From assembly GCA_031289515.1 (NCBI GenBank), contig JAITPH010000219.1, positions 1 to 13,097 on the forward strand: 13,097 nt of DNA. Reading direction: 5' to 3'. Positions 9,958-13,097 of this stretch are shown here, piece by piece (the first letter of the stretch is position 1; the number at the start of each line of letters is the position of its first letter). The notes below the pieces were generated by a model. It saw nothing but the letters and a program-made list of their open reading frames with translations. It was not told where the DNA came from and did no database searches. A program made the position numbers and the translations under genes. This DNA comes from Tannerella sp. Lineage in GTDB: Bacteria > Bacteroidota > Bacteroidia > Bacteroidales > Tannerellaceae.

Positions 9958-10641
9958 CTATATCTTGAATTTTCTTGTTTTTCTGTAAATATCGTCGTTC
10001 ATCCGGTACATTCGCGCTCCGCGTTTCGACCGCGTCTTGTCGATTTCGTCCGTCAATTCTATAAATTCCATATCCGAAACACGTTTCCTGAAATTACGCT
10101 TGTCCATCGTTTCGCCGTAAATCGCCTCGTATAAGGTCTGCAGCTGAGTCAGGGTAAACAGCTTTGGCAAGAGATTGAAACCTGTCGGCTTGCTGCTCGC
10201 GTTCCGTTTCATCATGTCGCGCGCCTTTTCAACCATGTCCTTGTGGTCGAAGATGAGCTTCGGGAGTTCGTTTATGTCCGTCCAGTACGCATTGTGGCTC
10301 TGCACCTGCTCCCGGTCGTAACCGTCAATGTTTATCAGCGCATAGTAGGCGACCGAAATCACCCTTTCGCCCGTGTCGCGCTCTACATCGCCGAATGCCC
10401 CGACCTGTTCCATATATACCTCCTCCAAACCGGTAAGCTGGCGCAGGACACGCTTTGCGGCGTCGTCGACGCTCTCGTCCGTCTGCACGAAGCCGCCCAT
10501 CAGCGACCATTTCCCTTTCGACGGCTCGAAATTGCGCTTCAACAGCAGAAGATTCAGCTTTCCGTTGTTGAATCCGAAGATTATGCAGTCCACGGCTACA
10601 TAAAACCTGGGATTCCCGCGATAAAAGTTTTGCACCGGCAT
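9958..10641 (-). CDS. araR: AraR-like Nudix-fold transcriptional regulator
   Basis: A 227-residue protein with an N-terminal Nudix fold (about 12-140) and a C-terminal winged-helix region (about 155-227; LTQLQTLYEAIYGETMDKRN and RGARMYRMNDD are typical of this class). The Nudix box starts normally (Gly50, Glu56, Arg64), but where hydrolases have REUxEExGU it reads RVLRQLTGL (64-72). All three metal-binding glutamates are lost, so it should bind a ligand without hydrolysing it. Nudix-related AraR in Bacteroides thetaiotaomicron is a characterised repressor of arabinose genes that responds to L-arabinose. Same family and role here are inferred from family and context. The ATG is 3 bp after the symporter stop, and the TAG is 1 bp before araD, so it is co-expressed with its likely targets. 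NrtR is the main alternative and is less likely here. Confidence 0.88.
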   Translation of the reverse strand: MPVQNFYRGNPRFYVAVDCIIFGFNNGKLNLLLLKRNFEPSKGKWSLMGGFVQTDESVDDAAKRVLRQLTGLEEVYMEQVGAFGDVERDTGERVISVAYYALINIDGYDREQVQSHNAYWTDINELPKLIFDHKDMVEKARDMMKRNASSKPTGFNLLPKLFTLTQLQTLYEAIYGETMDKRNFRKRVSDMEFIELTDEIDKTRSKRGARMYRMNDDIYRKTRKFKI

Positions 10642-10644
10642 GAC

Positions 10645-12324
10645 TTACCAGAAATAAATATAGAATGCAACCGTAATGCCGAGTATTATACACGTATGGA
10701 CAATATCCCAGCGGTTCCAGCTCGCGCGCGTTTCGGCAAGCTGCTCTTTCGTCGACGTGCCGAACACAAGTCCGCGTATCTTCTCCGCCGAAGGCGCTTC
10801 CGTCATCATGCTGACCGCAACGACGACAATCATACAGAACAGGAACATCCATCCGCAGAAGAAAAGCCAGTTTACGTCATAGAAGACGTATTTGAAGATG
10901 TTCTGGCCCGCATTGTCGGCCGTACTGTAGAAAACCTTGGCGCCCAGACGTGTCAAACCGATTGCCATGCCTGCAATCAAGCCCCACATGCCGCCTTTTG
11001 CGCTCGCTCTTTTCCACGTGATGCCAAGCAGGAACGCGGCGGCTATTCCGGGAGCGAGCACCGACTGGACATCCTGCAAATATGCGTAAAGGACGCTTCC
11101 GACGCTGCGCATTATCGGTATCCACAATATTCCCAAAACGACGATCACTACGGTAGCTATCTGACCGATCGCCACCAATTTCTTCTCCGGCGTACCGGGC
11201 TTGAACCGTTTGTAGAAATCTATCGTAAACAGCATCGAGGACGAGTTGAACAGCGAAGCGAGCGAACTCATCAGGGCTGCAAGTATGCCGCAAACGACAA
11301 GTCCCTTCATGCCCGCCGGAAGGAGTTTGGCGACCAGTGTCGGGAAAGCGGCGTCCGCATTCGTCGTGCCGTCCGCCGAGAGCGGCAGGAAGCTGCCCGT
11401 CTTCTGGTGAAGTGCGAATGCTATCATTCCGGGTATCAGAAACAGGAATACGGGCAACAGTTTCAGGTAAGCGCCGAAAATCGAGCCGCGACGCGCTTCT
11501 TTCTGGTTCTTGCCCGACAGTACGCGCTGCACGATGAACTGGTCGGTACACCAGTACCAGAAACCTATTATCGCCGACCCGACCAAGGCTCCAAGCCACG
11601 GAAAATTGGCGTCGGAATTGCTTCGTATCAGGTTGGTCATCGTATCGCCGTATTCGTTCACGGGCGTAGCTCCCGCCATGCGAATCATCTCGTCCCAGCC
11701 GCCGAGTTCCCTGAAGCCGAGCACGAGTATCACAAGCGAGCCTAAAAGCAGTATCGGTGTTTGGAGCACCGACGTGTACAGCACCGATTTCATGCCTCCG
11801 AAAACGGTATAGAGAGCCGTTATGACGACAAGTCCTATGGCTGCAATCCAGAAGAAATCTATGCCCCACAGCTCCTGTATGCCGAAAACCTGCTGGAATA
11901 CAAGTCCTCCGGCATAGACCGTGACGGCGACCTTCGTCAATACATAACTTATGAGCGATATAACCGACAGTATCGTCCTCGACTGCGGGTTATAGCGCCG
12001 TTCGAGAAATTCCGGCATCGTGAATACCATGCTTCGCGAATAAAAGGGCACGAACACCCATCCCAGAATGAGTATCATCCAGCCCTGTATCTCCCAGTGC
12101 GCCATTGCCATGCCGCTCGAAGCTCCTGCTCCGGCAAGTCCGATCAAGTGTTCCGAGCCGATGTTCGACGCGAATATCGATGCGCCTATCGCTATCCATG
12201 TAGCGTCGCGTCCGCCGAGAAAATAGTCGGCCGAGTTGTTCTGCTTCTGCTTTACGACCCATACTATGATGCCGATTAAGCCAAGCGAAAATAATGCGAT
12301 TACAATCCAATCTAACGTTTCCAA
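10645..12324 (-). CDS. Sodium/sugar symporter (SSS family), likely L-arabinose
   Basis: An inner-membrane transporter of the solute:sodium symporter family, about 14 membrane segments, 559 residues from the chosen start. Diagnostic stretches are YFLGGRDATWIAIGASIFA (34-52), NIGSEHLIG (54-62), the polar-hydrophobic helix ending VFTMPEFLERRYNP (100-113), and SSLASLFNSSSMLFTIDFY (353-371) near the expected Na+ site. The start is TTG at 12324, giving (M)ETLDWIVIALFSLG, the expected beginning for Bacteroidales relatives. There is no in-frame ATG upstream; a GTG at 12582 would add 86 residues read from repeat DNA and is rejected. It is the first gene of the operon. Arabinose as substrate is inferred from context; similar proteins are often labelled sodium/glucose cotransporters. 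Confidence 0.9.
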   Translation of the reverse strand: METLDWIVIALFSLGLIGIIVWVVKQKQNNSADYFLGGRDATWIAIGASIFASNIGSEHLIGLAGAGASSGMAMAHWEIQGWMILILGWVFVPFYSRSMVFTMPEFLERRYNPQSRTILSVISLISYVLTKVAVTVYAGGLVFQQVFGIQELWGIDFFWIAAIGLVVITALYTVFGGMKSVLYTSVLQTPILLLGSLVILVLGFRELGGWDEMIRMAGATPVNEYGDTMTNLIRSNSDANFPWLGALVGSAIIGFWYWCTDQFIVQRVLSGKNQKEARRGSIFGAYLKLLPVFLFLIPGMIAFALHQKTGSFLPLSADGTTNADAAFPTLVAKLLPAGMKGLVVCGILAALMSSLASLFNSSSMLFTIDFYKRFKPGTPEKKLVAIGQIATVVIVVLGILWIPIMRSVGSVLYAYLQDVQSVLAPGIAAAFLLGITWKRASAKGGMWGLIAGMAIGLTRLGAKVFYSTADNAGQNIFKYVFYDVNWLFFCGWMFLFCMIVVVAVSMMTEAPSAEKIRGLVFGTSTKEQLAETRASWNRWDIVHTCIILGITVAFYIYFW

Positions 12325-12361
12325 TGTATCAGTCTTTTTATTGTTTATAATATTTAAAAAA

Positions 12362-12390
12362 TTTGAGTGTAAAAGTAACACCCATTCAAA
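12362..12390. promoter_or_regulatory. Nested inverted repeat, candidate operator
   Basis: TTTGA (12362-12366) is matched by TCAAA (12386-12390), and inside it GTGT (12367-12370) is matched by ACAC (12378-12381). The right side has a four-base spacer (12382-12385) between the two arms. The element ends 38 bp before the TTG start of the symporter and covers the only -7-like word, TACTTTTA on the minus strand. Its place fits a repressor site for the AraR-like protein. I did not match it to a known AraR motif, so the assignment is inference. Confidence 0.3.
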
Positions 12391-12412
12391 CCGGATGTAT
12401 ATCTTTTCTGTA

Positions 12413-12453
12413 TGTTGTACAGCATGAAAAGCCGATAAGTGTTGTAGAACATG
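12413..12453. promoter_or_regulatory. Pair of similar near-palindromic 14-mers
   Basis: TGTTGTACAGCATG (12413-12426) and TGTTGTAGAACATG (12440-12453) match at 12 of 14 positions and are 27 bp apart in the same orientation. Each is partly self-complementary: the first sits inside ATGtTGTACAgCAT (12412-12425), and the second has TGTT facing AACA. They lie 89-130 bp upstream of the symporter start, where tandem regulator sites would be expected. AraR binding is a guess. Confidence 0.3.
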
Positions 12454-12460
12454 TTTTTTG

Positions 12461-12522
12461 CCTTTTTTACGGCTGCCTTGCCTTTTTTTACGGATGCTTC
12501 GCCGCTTTTTACGGCTGCTTCG
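12461..12522. repeat. Three-unit 21-bp tandem array
   Basis: Units at 12461-12480, 12481-12501 and 12502-12522 (20, 21 and 21 bp) share the pattern CC, a run of five to seven T, then ACGGMTGCYTYG. The period is seven codons, so either strand reads as heptapeptide repeats: FFTAALP-like on plus, SRKKGKK/SIRKKRQ-like on minus. The minus reading forms part of a false N-terminal extension of the symporter. The last unit overlaps the left arm of the large palindrome at 12517-12613. Confidence 0.75.
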
Positions 12523-12613
12523 CCGTTCCGGTCGACATGGCGCGACGGTCTCGCTCCGGTCATGTCTGCCGGAGCGAAGCACCGTCGCGTCATATCTGCC
12601 GGAACGGCGAAGC
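12517..12613. repeat. 97-bp near-perfect palindrome
   Basis: The outer arms GCTTCGCCGTTCCGG (12517-12531) and CCGGAACGGCGAAGC (12599-12613) are exact reverse complements. Pairing continues through GCGCGACGGT-like and TCGCTCCGG segments (12551-12559 with 12569-12577), with a few mismatches, one short bulge and a nine-base loop (12560-12568). The inside contains further copies of the CTCCGG/GACATG words found elsewhere in this region. It could form a cruciform or a long RNA hairpin and is probably a dispersed palindromic element. Confidence 0.85.
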
Positions 12614-12620
12614 GGCGTAA

Positions 12621-12674
12621 CGGAGACGTCCGTTTGGGAATAAAGCCTGCCGCATCGGCAGACGGATGTCTCCG
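12621..12674. repeat. Nested hairpin
   Basis: The outer arms CGGAGACGTCCGT (12621-12633) and ACGGATGTCTCCG (12662-12674) pair at 12 of 13 positions. An inner perfect hairpin CTGCCG-CAT-CGGCAG spans 12647-12661. The element begins eight bases after the 97-bp palindrome and ends where the next repeat motif starts (12674), so the modules are packed end to end. Confidence 0.7.
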
Positions 12675-12695
12675 CTTCGCTCCGGTCTATATGAC
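12674..12695 (+). repeat. 22-bp dispersed motif, copy 1
   Basis: This motif begins GCTTCGCTCCGGTC and ends ATGAC. It is the reverse complement of 13040-13061 at 20 of 22 positions. Related shorter versions lie inside the 97-bp palindrome, for example TTCCGGTCGACATGG at 12526-12540. The two full copies point towards each other and flank the six-unit array. Confidence 0.65.
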
Positions 12696-12735
12696 GGTTT
12701 CGCTTATGCTTTTGACTCTCCGGCTGTTGGAAATA

Positions 12736-12860
12736 CGTTTTCCCCCATGGGGGAACGGTTTTTCCCTGTGGGGGAACAGTTTTTCCCTATGGGGGAAAGG
12801 TCTTCCCCTATGGAAAACGGTCTTCCCCCATGGGGGAAAAGTCTTCCCCCATAGGGGGAA
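12736..12860. repeat. Six-unit 21-bp array of self-complementary units
   Basis: Units at 12736-12755, 12756-12776, 12777-12797, 12798-12817, 12818-12838 and 12839-12860 measure 20-22 bp. Each has a short C/A-G-G/A-T spacer followed by a palindromic core close to TTCCCCCATGGGGGAA. Units 1, 5 and 6 are perfect palindromes around the centre; units 2-4 are weaker. On the plus strand units 2 and 3 replace a C-G pair with U-G wobble. The period is seven codons, so frames through it read as FSLWGNS-like or FSPMGEN-like heptapeptides. I recall similar heptapeptide-coding repeats annotated as hypothetical proteins in Bacteroidetes. I treat it as DNA repeat, not a gene. Confidence 0.85.
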
Positions 12861-12942
12861 AATAATTCTTCTTCACAAGTCGGCAACTAAGGCTTAAATG
12901 CAAGGAAGTAACTGTTATAAAAGCCGGATGCTCTTCGTTTGT

Positions 12943-12961
12943 ACATATATATGATATATGT
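12943..12961. repeat. AT-rich perfect palindrome
   Basis: ACATATAT (12943-12950) and ATATATGT (12954-12961) are exact reverse complements around the three-base centre ATG. It is a sharp AT island among GC-rich repeats. It could be a protein-binding site or part of a promoter for a gene beyond the right edge; nothing in the window decides this. Confidence 0.4.
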
Positions 12962-12979
12962 GTCAAAAGCCCGCGCGCA

Positions 12980-13097
12980 GTCGACATTGCGAGAGCCTTG
13001 CTAAACAAGTTCAGCAAACAGGAAGAATGACGAAATGGTGTCATGTCGACCGGAGCGAAGCGCAGTGGAGAAATCTGTTTAGCGACACACGAGATGT
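12980..13097. repeat. Dispersed repeat cut by the window edge (partial)
   Basis: From GTCGACATTGCGAG onward the sequence is built of words I associate with Bacteroidetes intergenic repeats: ATTGCGAG, AGAATGACG, GTCATGTCGACCGGAGCGAA and CAGTGGAGAAATCTG. TTGCT (12998-13002) faces AGCAA (13013-13017) in a small internal hairpin. The 22-bp motif copy at 13040-13061 is inverted relative to 12674-12695. The last bases read straight off the edge, so only one arm may be visible. Confidence 0.5.

Larger units (their letters stand above)
12325..13097. other. Gene-free, repeat-rich region upstream of the operon
   Basis: No convincing gene is visible on either strand across about 770 bp. The open frames that cross it are readings of the tandem arrays and palindromes listed separately. 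I see no tRNA, rRNA or riboswitch-like fold that I can name. No clear Bacteroidetes promoter (TTTG, about 20 bp, TAnnTTTG) was found for the operon; the nearest -7-like word on the minus strand is TACTTTTA at 12371-12378, without a matching -33 element at the right distance. The 5' untranslated region and operator of the arabinose operon must lie in its left part (12325 to about 12460). Confidence 0.7.

Noticed and set aside
10243..11745. A 500-codon open frame on the plus strand
   Set aside because: It runs antisense to the symporter and regulator genes, its protein is rich in His, Arg and Tyr with no recognisable domain, and both opposite genes are clearly real.
12371..12378. Minus-strand TACTTTTA as the operon's -7 promoter element
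   Set aside because: It is one base off TAnnTTTG, but no TTTG-like -33 element lies about 20 bp upstream; the nearby TTTG is only nine bases away.
12736..12860. CRISPR array
   Set aside because: The units are tandem with only four to six variable bases between palindromic cores, there are no unique spacers of about 30 bp, and no cas genes are present.
12451..12897. Plus-strand frame of 148 codons with heptapeptide repeats
   Set aside because: It is simply the two 21-bp arrays and the palindrome read in one frame; between repeats there is no domain, and the opposite strand is equally open.
12808..13044. Minus-strand frame of 78 codons ending in SPMGE-like repeats
   Set aside because: It ends within the palindromic array and begins in the dispersed repeat; nothing suggests a real protein.

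Overview
The window looks like a chromosomal segment of a Bacteroidales (Bacteroidetes) bacterium. Every protein resembles gut-Bacteroidales relatives, ribosome-binding sites are weak and start regions AT-rich, a Nudix-type AraR-like regulator sits next to an SSS-family symporter, and the flanks carry short palindromic dispersed repeats of a kind I associate with Bacteroidetes genomes. No 16S or other phylogenetic marker is present, so genus and species cannot be given.

Nearly all of the window (12324 down to 167) is one minus-strand run of nine genes for L-arabinose catabolism. In transcription order they are: a sodium/sugar symporter (12324-10645), an AraR-like regulator built on a Nudix fold with a degenerate catalytic box (10641-9958), araD (9956-9270), araA (9209-7701), an araB-type ribulokinase (7696-6023), a secreted GH51 alpha-L-arabinofuranosidase (6002-4449), a secreted protein with an apparently inactivated trypsin-like domain and TPR repeats (4407-2692), transketolase (2658-625) and ribose-5-phosphate isomerase B (613-167). 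Gaps run from 1 to 60 bp, so co-transcription is very likely. Together they form a route: GH51 frees arabinose in the periplasm, the symporter imports it, AraA, AraB and AraD convert it to D-xylulose 5-phosphate, and transketolase plus RpiB feed the pentose phosphate pathway. The regulator is encoded in the operon it probably controls. The TPR pseudoprotease is the one member without an obvious role.

The 770 bp before the operon (12325-13097) hold no convincing gene. They contain candidate operator palindromes next to the operon start, a three-unit 21-bp tandem array, a 97-bp near-perfect palindrome, a nested hairpin, a six-unit 21-bp array of self-complementary units, an AT-rich palindrome, and inverted copies of a 22-bp motif. 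The last copy lies in a dispersed element cut by the window edge. The other end (1-166) has a near-perfect inverted repeat with 29-bp arms just after rpiB. The unusual DNA here is this repeat architecture rather than a new enzyme system. The most interesting protein question is the pseudoprotease/TPR gene.
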